Shown here: positions 44,594 through 53,475 of the stretch, piece after piece
How positions within the stretch are numbered: the first letter of the stretch is position 1
How the letters are laid out: each line of letters opens with the position of its first letter
NCBI GenBank assembly: GCA_017656265.1
Contig: JACDOD010000001.1
Location: 124,001 to 188,000 of the forward strand
Source of the DNA: Bacillaceae bacterium
GTDB taxonomy: Bacteria > Bacillota > Bacilli > Bacillales > Alkalibacillaceae
Reading direction: 5' to 3'
DNA length: 64,000 nucleotides
Notes under the pieces: model-generated
The model's database searches: none
What the model was told of the DNA's origin: nothing
What the model saw: the letters and a program-made list of their open reading frames with translations, nothing else
Translations under genes and position numbers: made by a program

Positions 44594-44996
44594 GATGAAT
44601 ACTCGGGTAATCGCTGTATGGGTTACCATGCAGAGGAAAGTCCATGCTCGCACAGGCTGAGATGCCTGTAGTGTTCGTGCCTGACGAAACCATAAGTCAG
44701 GGCAGCTGTTTTTAAGGCAGCTGACGGCAGGGAAGGTACCTAAGTCCTTTTGGATACGGTACTTGTACCTTGAAAGTGCCACAGTGACGGAGTTCAGCTG
44801 GAAACAGTTGAAGTGGAACGAGGTAAACCCCGCGAGCGAGCAACCCAAATCATGGTAGGGGCACTCTCCATAGGGAAATGAACCGGAAGGAGAGACAGGC
44901 GTTATGCCTGTAGATAGATGATTACCGCCGGAGTACGAGGCTGACCACCGTTAGCAGTACGATGGTACAGAACATGGCTTACAGAGTATTCATGGG
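44594..44996 (+). ncRNA. rnpB: RNase P RNA, type B
   Basis: This is the catalytic RNA that cuts 5' leaders from pre-tRNAs. The conserved core is clear: TCGGGTAATCGC then GAGGAAAGTCCATGCTCGCAC near the 5' end, GCCACAGTGACG and GTAAACCCCGCGAGCGAG in the middle, and AGATGATTACCGCC plus ACATGGCTTACAG near the 3' end. ATGAATACTC (44595-44604) pairs with GAGTATTCAT (44984-44993) as helix P1. About 400 nt and the Bacillus-type layout mark it as type B. Exact ends are estimated. Confidence 0.95.
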
Positions 44997-45024
44997 TCAT
45001 GACCGTACATATTTCAGTATTTGG

Positions 45025-45073
45025 CAACTCCTATCTAAACGTTGGTCTCCCGTTTAGATAGGAGTTGTTTTTT
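45025..45073 (+). terminator. rnpB terminator
   Basis: CAACTCCTATCTAAACG (45025-45041) and CGTTTAGATAGGAGTTG (45051-45067) form a perfect 17-bp stem followed by a T run. Confidence 0.9.
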
Positions 45074-45092
45074 TCTAAAAAGGTGTGTCTAA

Positions 45093-45190
45093 CTGCAGCG
45101 CTCAGCCCCCTCGAGCTGCTTCGGTCCCCGGAGGCGCAGGCAGTCCTCCATGGTGGTCATCCAGCCGTTTTCGGGGCTAAGCCGGGCGTC
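45093..45190. repeat. GC-rich dispersed repeat, copy B
   Basis: This copy begins CTGCAGCGCTCAGC and ends GGGGCTAAGCCGGGCG. It aligns with 17864-17958 over nearly its whole length and stands out from the AT-rich flanks. It lies between the rnpB terminator and rlmL. No ORF is seen in it. Confidence 0.7.
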
Positions 45191-45276
45191 TGTTTTTTTA
45201 AAGTTTTACTTTTTGAAAGTAGCTAGTTGGTACAGAATAAATCAAAAAGGATCTAATGAGAAAGGAAGGCAAAGCC

Positions 45277-46410
45277 ATGAGCCAAACATATACACTAATC
45301 GCAACGGCTGCTATGGGTCTCGAGTCTGTGGTAGCCAATGAAGTCAGAAATCTGGGATTTGACAATGTACAAGTTGAAAATAGCAGAGTTATTTACCAGA
45401 GTGATGCTTCCGGAATACCAAGAAGTAATCTCTGGCTTCGTTCAGCGGATCGGGTCAAACTTCTGATCGGTGAATTTGAAGCAACAACGTTTGAAGAATT
45501 ATATGAACAAACCAGGAGTCTGCCCTGGGAAGAGTATATCCCGGAAAACGGAGAAATTCCCGTTATCGGTAAATCTGTTAAGTCTCAGCTGTTTTCTGTG
45601 AGGGATTGTCAGGCGATTACAAAAAAGGCGATTGTGGACCGGTTAATGCAAAAGTATGGGATTGCGACGAAACTTCCTGAAAACGGACCTGTTTATAAAG
45701 TCGAAGTAGCCCTGTTAAAAGATCGGGTAACTTTGACCATAGACACATCAGGTCAGGGACTGCATAAAAGAGGATATAGGATAAAGCAGGGGGAGGCACC
45801 TCTAAAAGAAACCCTTGCAGCTGCCCTGATCCAGTTAACGAACTGGCATCCCGATTACCCTCTAGTGGATCCTTTCACTGGTTCAGGAACCATTCCGATC
45901 GAAGCTGCATTAATTGGTCAGAATATTGCTCCGGGATTCAATCGGGACTTCGTTTCAGAAGAATGGAGTATCATTCCAAAAAAAGCGTGGGAAGAAGCTG
46001 TGGTGGAAGCAGAGGATCTTGCCAATTACGACCAGGAGCTAAATATATCTGGCTTCGATATTGATCACCGGATGATTGAAACAGCAAAAGAGAATTCAAT
46101 GGAAGCTGGATTAGCAGATTTAATAAATTGGAAACAGATGCAGGCTGCTGATTTTCATCCGAAAGAGCCAAACGGCTATCTCGTTGGCAATCCGCCATAT
46201 GGGGAGCGAATCGGTGAGCGGAATAAAGTAGAGCAGCTATATAAAGACCTGGGTAAAAATATGTCTCAACATCCAGACTGGAGCGTCTACATTTTGACTT
46301 CCTACAAAAAGTTTGAAAAGCTGTATGGCCAGAAAGCCACTAAAAAACGAAAGCTATTTAACGGGTTTATACGTACGGATTATTATCAATATTTTGGCAA
46401 GAAAAAATAG
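45277..46410 (+). CDS. rlmL: rRNA (guanine-N2)-methyltransferase, RlmL/YpsC family
   Basis: A THUMP-domain class I methyltransferase, the YpsC group related to the N-terminal half of E. coli RlmL, which methylates 23S rRNA G2445. Of 377 residues, about 1-160 form the ferredoxin-like and THUMP RNA-binding part. The catalytic part has DPFTGSGTIPIEAA from D198, GFDIDHRMIETAKEN, and NPPYGER from N305. ATG 45277 follows AAAGGAAGGC; an in-frame ATG 21 bases upstream overlaps that site. Position after rnpB matches B. subtilis ypsC. Confidence 0.92.
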   Translation: MSQTYTLIATAAMGLESVVANEVRNLGFDNVQVENSRVIYQSDASGIPRSNLWLRSADRVKLLIGEFEATTFEELYEQTRSLPWEEYIPENGEIPVIGKSVKSQLFSVRDCQAITKKAIVDRLMQKYGIATKLPENGPVYKVEVALLKDRVTLTIDTSGQGLHKRGYRIKQGEAPLKETLAAALIQLTNWHPDYPLVDPFTGSGTIPIEAALIGQNIAPGFNRDFVSEEWSIIPKKAWEEAVVEAEDLANYDQELNISGFDIDHRMIETAKENSMEAGLADLINWKQMQAADFHPKEPNGYLVGNPPYGERIGERNKVEQLYKDLGKNMSQHPDWSVYILTSYKKFEKLYGQKATKKRKLFNGFIRTDYYQYFGKKK

Positions 46411-46510
46411 ATTTGAAAGGAATTACTTAAAAAATAGAGCAATAAAATATAGAAAACGATATAATGGAATTATTAGAATAATTTGTTAGTTGTGAAAAGG
46501 AGTGAATACA

Positions 46511-48013
46511 TTGTCACAGGAACGTACGAATACAGAAAAAGAGTTTTTGTCTTACCTTAAAGAAATAAGTGCTTACAATGAAGCTTTGAGCCTGATCTAC
46601 TGGGACCTGCGAACAAAAGCTCCGAAGAAAGGTGTGAAAACCAGGTCAGAATCCATTGGAATTCTTTCAAGTAAAGTACATCAACTGACCACTTCAGACC
46701 GGATGAAAGGTTTTATTGATGAGCTGAAAGGCCAGACGAAAGATCCTATGATACATAAAGCGGTTCTTGAATGTGAAAAAGACTATGAGCGCAGTGTGAA
46801 AATACCGGAGGATGAGTACAAGGAGTATGTAACCCTTCAGTCTCAGGCTGAATCCGTATGGGAAGAGGCCAGGGAAAAATCTGATTTTGATATGTTCAGA
46901 CCTTATCTCGAAAAGCTTGTAGATTTTAATATTAAGTTTGCGAATTACTGGGGTTATGAAAATAATATTTATGACACCTTATTAGATATTTATGAACCAG
47001 GCGTCACCGTAGAAACACTGGATCGTGTTTTTCCTGAACTGAGGACTTCACTGGTGGAGCTGCTGGAAAAGGTTCAGGATTCAGCTAATAAGCCAGACCC
47101 ATCCATCATTCTGAAGGAATTTCCTAAGAACAGACAGAAAGACTTTACGATAGAAATTCTGAAGGAAATGGGATATGACTTTGAAGCAGGCAGACTAGAT
47201 GATACCGTTCATCCTTTTGAAATTACTTTGAATCGCAATGATGTCCGCATCACGACGAGATATGATGAAAAGGATTTCCGAATGGCCGTCTTTGGAACCA
47301 TCCATGAGGGCGGACACGCTTTATATGAGCAAAATATCAGTGAAGATCTGGAAGGTACACCTCTTTGCACGGGTACATCCATGGGAATTCATGAATCCCA
47401 GTCTCTTTTCTGGGAAAATTATGTAGCCAGGAGCAAGTCTTTCTGGAACCGATATTACGGTACGTTTAAAACGTATGCACCGGAACCGTTCCAATCTATA
47501 CCTATGGAGACATTTTACCGATCCATTAACGAAGTCAAGCCATCCTTCATCCGGATTGAAGCTGATGAAATGACTTATCCCCTTCATATCATGGTTCGTT
47601 ATGAGTTGGAAAAGGGCTTAATTAACCGGGAAATTCAGGTAAAAGACCTGCCAGAACTGTGGAACGATAAGATGGAAGAATATTTAGGAATCCGTCCGCG
47701 AAATGACAGGGAAGGGGTTCTGCAGGATGTTCACTGGTCGGGAGGCAGCTTTGGCTATTTTCCATCCTATGCATTAGGATACATGTACGGAGCACAGATT
47801 TTGAATGCCATGAATCAATCCTTTGATGTGAATCAGGCTATTGCAGACGGTGATCTAATTAAGATAAAAACCTGGTTATCTAAAAACATTCATCAGCATG
47901 GAAAAATGAAAGACCCCCTTGAAATTCTGAATCATGTAACCGGTGAAGGGCTGAACCCTTCGTACCTGGTAAACTATCTAGAGAAAAAATATCAGGACAT
48001 TTATCAGTGGTAA
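46511..48013 (+). CDS. ypwA: M32 carboxypeptidase (Taq type)
   Basis: A metallocarboxypeptidase of about 500 residues with zinc motif HEGGH at 265-269 and the third ligand region HESQSLFWEN, both typical of the M32 family. It is all-helical with the conserved DEMTYPLHIMVRYELEKGL and HQHGKMKDPLE segments. TTG 46511 is preferred to GTG 46502, which abuts the AAAAGGAG ribosome site. B. subtilis YpwA is its counterpart. It converges on the ba3 oxidase operon with a dispersed repeat between them. Confidence 0.93.
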   Translation: MSQERTNTEKEFLSYLKEISAYNEALSLIYWDLRTKAPKKGVKTRSESIGILSSKVHQLTTSDRMKGFIDELKGQTKDPMIHKAVLECEKDYERSVKIPEDEYKEYVTLQSQAESVWEEAREKSDFDMFRPYLEKLVDFNIKFANYWGYENNIYDTLLDIYEPGVTVETLDRVFPELRTSLVELLEKVQDSANKPDPSIILKEFPKNRQKDFTIEILKEMGYDFEAGRLDDTVHPFEITLNRNDVRITTRYDEKDFRMAVFGTIHEGGHALYEQNISEDLEGTPLCTGTSMGIHESQSLFWENYVARSKSFWNRYYGTFKTYAPEPFQSIPMETFYRSINEVKPSFIRIEADEMTYPLHIMVRYELEKGLINREIQVKDLPELWNDKMEEYLGIRPRNDREGVLQDVHWSGGSFGYFPSYALGYMYGAQILNAMNQSFDVNQAIADGDLIKIKTWLSKNIHQHGKMKDPLEILNHVTGEGLNPSYLVNYLEKKYQDIYQW

Positions 48014-48027
48014 TGACCAGATTAAAG

Positions 48028-48156
48028 AGGCTGGGACACAAAAGAATGAATGGTGGAAAAGACGAACAATTGGCTAAGTAAAAAATATCCGAACTAACTC
48101 GTGACGAATGAGTGTAGTTCGGATATTTTCATTTTCTTGTCGGTTTTGTCCTAGCT
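48028..48156. repeat. GGCTGGGACA-ended dispersed repeat, third copy
   Basis: AGGCTGGGACA at 48028-48038 and TGTCCTAGCT at 48147-48156 are complementary termini. The interior has TATCCGAACTA and TAGTTCGGATATTTT (to 48128) forming a hairpin bracketed by A and T runs. Like the copy at 37386 it lies between convergent genes and can terminate both. Confidence 0.75.
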
Positions 48157-48166
48157 GTTTTTCACA

Positions 48167-49867
48167 TTAATTATAGCCAATTGGCCATTTAAATGGCGGC
48201 GATCCCGGCGGTGAATTCTGAATGATATCGATAAACGGAATGGTATAGGCGAATAGAATCAGTGTTACTGCTAAACCAATCCATAGCTTCCAATTTTCAA
48301 ATACCATTGGAGTAGGCAAGGCATCTTCTGCAGTTTCAGCCATTGGGAACTCTTCCTGTCCTTTTGGTGCAAAGAAGGTCATGTATACGAAAATGTATAC
48401 CATTAGCAGAATGCCGATAAACAGAATACTTCCGCCAATTGCTTGAGCGTATTGATATCCAATCCATTCCATAGCCTGTTCTGAACCGCCATATTCAGAA
48501 TAGGAAGATCGTCTAGGAGCTCCAAGCAATCCTGCGATATGCATGGCGCCGGACATGATAAACATACCCACTGCCCATACAATTGTCTGAATGATTCCAA
48601 GGCGGTTAATATGTGCATCCAGTTTTCGTCCAGTGAGGACAGGGATGAGCCAATAGGATATACCAAAGAACGTTAATATGACAGTTGTTGCCAGGGTTAA
48701 GTGGAAGTGTCCGGTTACCCAGATGGTATTATGAACGACCTGGTTCAACTGGTGAGATGCATTGATCAGGCCTCCAGCACCAGCTGGAACAAAGGCAGCC
48801 ATTCCAACGAATGGTGCAAAGAAACGGACATCTTTCCATGGCAACCCCCTCATAAAACCAAACAGACCTGTATAACCTTTTGCACGTCCAGCAGACTCAA
48901 AGGTTGCAAACATAGAGAAAGCTGTCAGCAAAGATGGGATAGCGACTGCAAATGTTAAGACAACTTGAATGTACTTCCAGAATGGATCAATTCCCGGCTC
49001 CAGCAGCTGGTGGTGAAAACCAACTGGGATAGAGAACAGCAGGAACATAATAAAAGCCATTCGCGCCAGTGAATCACTGAAAATTTTACCGCCAATAATT
49101 TTTGGAATAATACCATACCACGCCATATAGGCAGGTAAGAGCCAGAAATAAACAAGCGGGTGGCCAAAATACCAGAATAGGGTGCGGCTGACAAGTATAT
49201 TGATTTCATCAACCAGTCCTAAAGACCATGGAATCATTTGGATGACAACAGTGGCTGCCACTCCGAGTGTTGAAATAAACCAGATAATCATATTGATGGC
49301 TACCATAAAGGCCAATAAAGGTGAAACTTCACCCTTATGTTTCTTTTTCCATGAAAAGAATTGGTGCAGGTTGACAAAAACGGCAATCCAGCTTCCGACT
49401 ACGACCAGAGTCAATCCAATATAGAATAATGGATGGGCCTGAAGCGGAGCATAGAATGTATATAAAACACTGGCTTTTCCCAGTAAAATCAAGACAGCAG
49501 TTATGGCTGTTCCAATCAGCATGATATAAAAGCTGATCCATGCCCATTTACGTTCACCATTGGTCATTCCTACCGTTTTACTCATTAAAGCATACTGGAA
49601 GCCAATGATGAAAAATGTTGTCAGGACGAGTGCAAGAATAACACCATGGACCGTAAGTACCTGATAGTAATCAATGCCAAAGGGCAGGGTGAACTTTCCT
49701 GTACGAACCAGAACTTGAAGCAATCCCATTAAACCGCCGATTAAAAGAGATACAAATGCTACATACATATGCGCCATGGTCAGACGTGCATCTTTTACAG
49801 GCAATCCGGCTTTTTTGGCCAGAAAACCCTGGTCAGTCTGTTGGGATACAGCTGTATTATTCATCAT
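48167..49867 (-). CDS. ba3-type cytochrome c oxidase subunit I
   Basis: A 566-residue B-family haem-copper oxidase subunit I with about 13 membrane helices. Metal sites are clear: TVHGVILALVL (haem), FGHPLVYFWLLPAYMAWYG with leucine where A-family enzymes have glutamate, VGFHHQLLEPGIDP (CuB histidines), and TGHFHLTLATTVI (haem histidines). These stretches strongly resemble Thermus ba3. The start at 49867 overlaps subunit II by four bases, with GGAGGTG eight bases upstream. It reduces oxygen using cytochrome c electrons, with proton pumping. Confidence 0.93.
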   Translation of the reverse strand: MMNNTAVSQQTDQGFLAKKAGLPVKDARLTMAHMYVAFVSLLIGGLMGLLQVLVRTGKFTLPFGIDYYQVLTVHGVILALVLTTFFIIGFQYALMSKTVGMTNGERKWAWISFYIMLIGTAITAVLILLGKASVLYTFYAPLQAHPLFYIGLTLVVVGSWIAVFVNLHQFFSWKKKHKGEVSPLLAFMVAINMIIWFISTLGVAATVVIQMIPWSLGLVDEINILVSRTLFWYFGHPLVYFWLLPAYMAWYGIIPKIIGGKIFSDSLARMAFIMFLLFSIPVGFHHQLLEPGIDPFWKYIQVVLTFAVAIPSLLTAFSMFATFESAGRAKGYTGLFGFMRGLPWKDVRFFAPFVGMAAFVPAGAGGLINASHQLNQVVHNTIWVTGHFHLTLATTVILTFFGISYWLIPVLTGRKLDAHINRLGIIQTIVWAVGMFIMSGAMHIAGLLGAPRRSSYSEYGGSEQAMEWIGYQYAQAIGGSILFIGILLMVYIFVYMTFFAPKGQEEFPMAETAEDALPTPMVFENWKLWIGLAVTLILFAYTIPFIDIIQNSPPGSPPFKWPIGYN

Positions 49868-50370
49868 TCTTCAAACACCTCCACTGTTGCCATCATCAAA
49901 TGGTGGCCTGTTCCGCAGTACTCATTACAAATCAGGGTATAGGTTCCAGGTTTATCTAAGGTTGTTTCGTATTCACTGATGTAACCAGGTTCAAGCATCA
50001 TGTTTACATTTGTTCCAGCCAGCTGAAATCCATGGATAACATCGCTTGTAGTAGCCTGAAACGTAACATTGGCTCCTGCAGGGATGCGGATGGTTTTCAC
50101 TGGGGAACCATTTTCGTCTTTACCCAGATTATAGTTAAAGGCTGACGCAAGTACATTCACCACATATTCGTTATCCCCAACTTGATTTAACCCCAGATTT
50201 TCCTCTTTAAACGCTTCATGAGCTTGAACATTTTGCGGATCAATCGTCACCATGCAGCTTGGAGGCTGACTTCCCTGATAAAAGGCACCGATTCCCAGAA
50301 TAATAAGGAATGCAAGGAGGGCACCGGTCCCAAAAATAATCCAGATCTTCTCATACTTATGAAGATGCAT
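49864..50370 (-). CDS. ba3-type cytochrome c oxidase subunit II (CuA)
   Basis: A 168-residue protein with one N-terminal membrane helix (about 8-30) and a cupredoxin domain. The binuclear CuA site is CNEYCGTGHHLM near residues 149-160, with the upstream histidine in SDVIHGFQL. Its small size and single helix are typical of B-family subunit II. GGAGGATAAG precedes the ATG. It takes electrons from cytochrome c, such as the QcrC domain, and passes them to subunit I. Confidence 0.93.
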   Translation of the reverse strand: MHLHKYEKIWIIFGTGALLAFLIILGIGAFYQGSQPPSCMVTIDPQNVQAHEAFKEENLGLNQVGDNEYVVNVLASAFNYNLGKDENGSPVKTIRIPAGANVTFQATTSDVIHGFQLAGTNVNMMLEPGYISEYETTLDKPGTYTLICNEYCGTGHHLMMATVEVFEE

Positions 50371-50400
50371 ACACTTATCCTCCTAACCAACGTATTTTAT

Positions 50401-50538
50401 TTAGCGAGATAGAAAGATTCCCCAAACGCCGAACCATGAAATAATTAAAAATGCCCCTACAAACATGACAGCAGTCATGGTCCCCTTTAGGTTCGGCTCA
50501 TGAGCAGAGTTGGACGTTTTGCCGGATGGTTTTGCCAT
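50401..50538 (-). CDS. ba3-type oxidase subunit IIa-like small membrane protein
   Basis: A 45-residue ORF immediately upstream of subunit II on the same strand. A short polar N-terminus (KPSGKTSNSAHEPNLKGT) is followed by one membrane helix (MTAVMFVGAFLIISWFGVWGIFLSR). This layout matches subunit IIa of B-family oxidases, which supplies the second helix missing from the one-helix subunit II. The ribosome site is GGGGGATGTAT. First gene of the three-gene operon. Confidence 0.75.
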   Translation of the reverse strand: MAKPSGKTSNSAHEPNLKGTMTAVMFVGAFLIISWFGVWGIFLSR

Positions 50539-50723
50539 ATACATCCCCCACTCCTTTCTTATAAAGTTGGTGTACTGAAAGTAAGTACACGTTCTACTTT
50601 TATCTTACATTCTTCGTGCTCGATATGGTATGAAAATTGCTAAATATTCACAAATTGTTCACGAACTCTCATGATTATAGGGGAAAGAATGTCTGTTCAG
50701 CTCCTGAAAAAAGGCATAAAAAA
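50539..50723 (-). promoter_or_regulatory. Upstream region of the ba3 operon
   Basis: This AT-rich region should hold the ba3 promoter. On the minus strand TTGTGA, 17 bases and TACCAT form a weak sigma-A match, and GTGTACT/AGTACAC (50570-50576/50584-50590) makes a 7-bp hairpin close to the first gene. No gene is seen. Confidence 0.3.
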
Positions 50724-50749
50724 ACAGCCAATTCATTAGAATTGGCTGT
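50724..50749 (-). terminator. Terminator of the lipoprotein gene
   Basis: ACAGCCAATTC (50724-50734) and GAATTGGCTGT (50739-50749) form a perfect 11-bp stem with a four-base loop. On the minus strand TTTTTTTATGCC follows. Confidence 0.85.
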
Positions 50750-50774
50750 TCATTAGCATGGATGCACGTTAATA

Positions 50775-51317
50775 TTAGCTTAATTCTTTAGCCATATCAG
50801 GTGCTAATAGTCCTACTTCTTCAAAAATGGAACCCAGCTGGTCCACGAATTGACCAAATGCTTCTTCAGCTTTTGACAGATCTGGATTTGCCGGATCTGC
50901 TTCAATAGCCGTTAAGCGTTCTTGATAAGAAGTTTTTAGAGAATCTAGTGCTTCTTTTAGAGAATTTTCAATGTCCTCAGTAAAGGTACCAGTCATCTCA
51001 AATGAATCTAACTTGCTGACAGCTTCTTCTGCCGCAGCTTTAGCTTCATCAGCAGCCTTTAAAAGATCCTCTTCTGTTACGTCTTCTGCTCCGATTTTCC
51101 CTTCATAGGCCAGAATGGTTTGATGTAAGCTGCGCAGTTCAGTAGTAAGGCTCATTTGTGTATCTAGAAGTGAAGACTTAATTTCCTTTTCACTGATTTC
51201 CACGACATCTGCGTTACCGTTGTTTTGTTCTTCCTGGACGTCCTGACCTTCGTCCTGGCCGCATCCTGCAAAAATTAGTGCAGATGATAGTCCAAGTGCT
51301 AATAGTGCTTTTTTCAT
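50775..51317 (-). CDS. Uncharacterised lipoprotein
   Basis: A 180-residue secreted lipoprotein. A signal sequence MKKALLALGLSSALIFAGC contains the lipobox LIFAGC, with cysteine 19 the lipidation site, then an acidic Gln/Glu/Asn linker. The mature part is a helical, acidic, alanine-rich domain resembling a four-helix bundle. ATG at 51317 (minus) follows AAGGGGG; a longer in-frame start at 51359 would spoil the signal peptide. It is upstream of the oxidase operon on the same strand but separated by a terminator. Function is unknown. Confidence 0.8.
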   Translation of the reverse strand: MKKALLALGLSSALIFAGCGQDEGQDVQEEQNNGNADVVEISEKEIKSSLLDTQMSLTTELRSLHQTILAYEGKIGAEDVTEEDLLKAADEAKAAAEEAVSKLDSFEMTGTFTEDIENSLKEALDSLKTSYQERLTAIEADPANPDLSKAEEAFGQFVDQLGSIFEEVGLLAPDMAKELS

Positions 51318-51406
51318 TTTAAAAAACCCCCTTCTCTTTCTTACAAAAACTTGTAACACAGTGTATATTAAAGGATGTGACTGTAAAAGTAAACCTAGTG
51401 TAAAAA

Positions 51407-51415
51407 TGTTATAAT
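51407..51415 (+). promoter_or_regulatory. Extended -10 promoter for the SDR gene
   Basis: TGTTATAAT is an exact extended -10, 54 bases before the SDR start. Confidence 0.45.
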
Positions 51416-51468
51416 AAAAGAAATATTTTAATAAATCGAAACGATTGACAAAAGAGGTGTCGCAGAGG

Positions 51469-52242
51469 ATGGAACATTATTTGCCGAGTTTTCATTTGAA
51501 AGGAAAATTGGCAGCAGTAACAGGTGCTACCAGGGGGATAGGAAAAGCGATCGCTTCCGCTTTTGCTGAAGCGGGCGCAGATGTACTATTAATTTCCCGA
51601 ACAGATTCCGATTTAAAAGAAATGAAGGAAGAGCTGCAACAATACGGGACCAATATATATACGGTCAGTGGTGATGTTCAGCACTATGATGAAATCATAG
51701 AAAAAATTGAGCAGAAAAAAATAGAGTCATCTATTGATATCTGGGTCAACAACGCCGGAATAAATATACGCAGCGCAGCTGAAGACGTAACCGAAGAGGA
51801 ATGGGAGCAGATCATCAGCACAAACATGAAAGGTGCCTTCTTTCTGACACAGTATGCAGCACGTCAAATGAAAGAAAAGGGCTACGGTAAGATTATTAAC
51901 ATTTCTTCTGTTGCAGGACATGTGGCATTGAGAACAGGTGTAGTATATGCAATGACAAAAGCTGCGTTAATTCAGATGACAAAAACATTGGCGCTGGAGT
52001 GGGGGAATCATGGTATCCGCATTAATGCCATTGGACCATGGTATTTTCCGACAACACTGACTGAAAAACTTCTTCAGGATGAAGAATATGTAAAGGATAT
52101 TGTCTCACGTACCCCATTAAGGCGAATTGGCAAATTACCGGAACTGGCAGGAACTGCAGTGTTTCTGGCTTCAGAAGCCAGTGATTATATCACTGGCCAG
52201 ACCATTTTTGTGGATGGAGGGATGACGATTTACGGATTTTAA
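51469..52242 (+). CDS. Short-chain dehydrogenase/reductase
   Basis: A 257-residue classical SDR oxidoreductase. The NAD(P) motif is TGATRGIG (18-25), NNAG lies near 94-97, and the catalytic triad is S147, Y160 and K164 (YAMTK). The C-terminal GQTIFVDGGMTIYGF is typical of the 3-oxoacyl-ACP reductase/gluconate-5-dehydrogenase branch. The substrate cannot be told from sequence. ATG 51469 follows AAGAGGTG. It lies upstream of the polyketide genes, on the same strand, but 138 bases away. Confidence 0.88.
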   Translation: MEHYLPSFHLKGKLAAVTGATRGIGKAIASAFAEAGADVLLISRTDSDLKEMKEELQQYGTNIYTVSGDVQHYDEIIEKIEQKKIESSIDIWVNNAGINIRSAAEDVTEEEWEQIISTNMKGAFFLTQYAARQMKEKGYGKIINISSVAGHVALRTGVVYAMTKAALIQMTKTLALEWGNHGIRINAIGPWYFPTTLTEKLLQDEEYVKDIVSRTPLRRIGKLPELAGTAVFLASEASDYITGQTIFVDGGMTIYGF

Positions 52243-52380
52243 TAGAATAATTATGAATAATGATTTCAGAAGAGAGGAAAAATACAGCAAAGGAAAACAT
52301 AACCATTACCAGCTATCGCCTATTCAAAAAAATTTGAACCAGGTGTAAAAAGCTAATTTTATGATAAAGGATGACGTTCT

Positions 52381-53475
52381 ATGGCTTATATCCTCTCAGC
52401 TGGAGTCAGTATACCGAAATATCATATACGACAGGAGGAAGCGGAGCAGCTTGTCAAAGAAATATTTCCAAGAACGGACCGGGAAATGGGCCGGCTTCTT
52501 CCTGCCTTTAAAAATTCAGATATCAAGGAACGGCAATTTGTTGTTCCGGTGGACTGGTTCAGGGATAACCACGAATTTTTTGAGAGAAATGCCATCTATG
52601 AACAAGAGGCAGTACCTCATGCTGTAACCGCCATCAACAACTGTTTAAAGAATGAACAGCTGCTTTCAGATGTTGTTCATCCTGGAGAGATTGATTGCAT
52701 CATCTTTGCCTCCAGTACCGGAATTGCAACACCGTCTGTTGATGCCCGCTGCATGAATGAGCTCCCTTTTCGCAGTGACACAGTACGGCTTCCTATCTGG
52801 GGAATGGGCTGTGTAGCAGGTGCTTCAGGCTTATCCAGGGCATTTGAATGGCTAAAAGCAAATCCCGATAAGTCAGCCCTGGTCATTTGTCTGGAATTTT
52901 GCAGCCTTGCTTTCCAAAAAGACGATCATCGTAAAAGCAATTTTATTGGAACCGTGCTATTCGGTGATGGTGCTGCGAGTGTGCTTCTTGCCGGAGAACA
53001 ATCGCCTCTGCGAACCCGAATGAGGAAAACCAGCATTCCTAAAATCGTTTCTGCAAGCAGCAGGCTGAAAAAACAAGCACTGGATGTTATGGGCTGGGAC
53101 GTAAAAGAGAAGGGGTTTCATGTCATTTTTGCCAAAAGTATCCCTCAGCTGGTTGAAACCTTCTGGAAAAAACATTTCCAGGATTTTTTACAAATATTAA
53201 ACATACAAGCAGATTCTTTGTCGTATTTCATCGCTCATCCTGGAGGCATGAAAGTCCTCCAGGCCTATGAAAAGCTATTGCCTGATGCAGGCGTGAAACT
53301 TAAGTATTCCCGAAAAATTTTGCATCAACACGGAAATATGTCTTCGCCAACAGTTTTGTATGTTCTGAAAAGTGTGATGGAAGAGGAGGAGCTGGCGGGA
53401 GAAACAAGCATTTTAACTGCACTGGGGCCGGGGTTCAGTTCGGAATTGCTGGCATTGGAGTGGGTATCAGGATGA
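52381..53475 (+). CDS. bpsA: Type III polyketide synthase (BpsA type)
   Basis: A chalcone-synthase-like homodimeric enzyme that elongates long-chain acyl-CoA with malonyl-CoA; B. subtilis BpsA makes alkylpyrones. Of 364 residues, the catalytic triad is C144 (GMGCVAGASG), H286 (FIAHPGGMK) and N319 (HGNMSSPT), all at expected spacing. GTVLFGDGAAS and LGPGFSSELLAL are family signatures. ATG 52381 follows AAAGGATGAC. It overlaps bpsB by four bases. Also called bcsA. Confidence 0.93.
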   Translation: MAYILSAGVSIPKYHIRQEEAEQLVKEIFPRTDREMGRLLPAFKNSDIKERQFVVPVDWFRDNHEFFERNAIYEQEAVPHAVTAINNCLKNEQLLSDVVHPGEIDCIIFASSTGIATPSVDARCMNELPFRSDTVRLPIWGMGCVAGASGLSRAFEWLKANPDKSALVICLEFCSLAFQKDDHRKSNFIGTVLFGDGAASVLLAGEQSPLRTRMRKTSIPKIVSASSRLKKQALDVMGWDVKEKGFHVIFAKSIPQLVETFWKKHFQDFLQILNIQADSLSYFIAHPGGMKVLQAYEKLLPDAGVKLKYSRKILHQHGNMSSPTVLYVLKSVMEEEELAGETSILTALGPGFSSELLALEWVSG

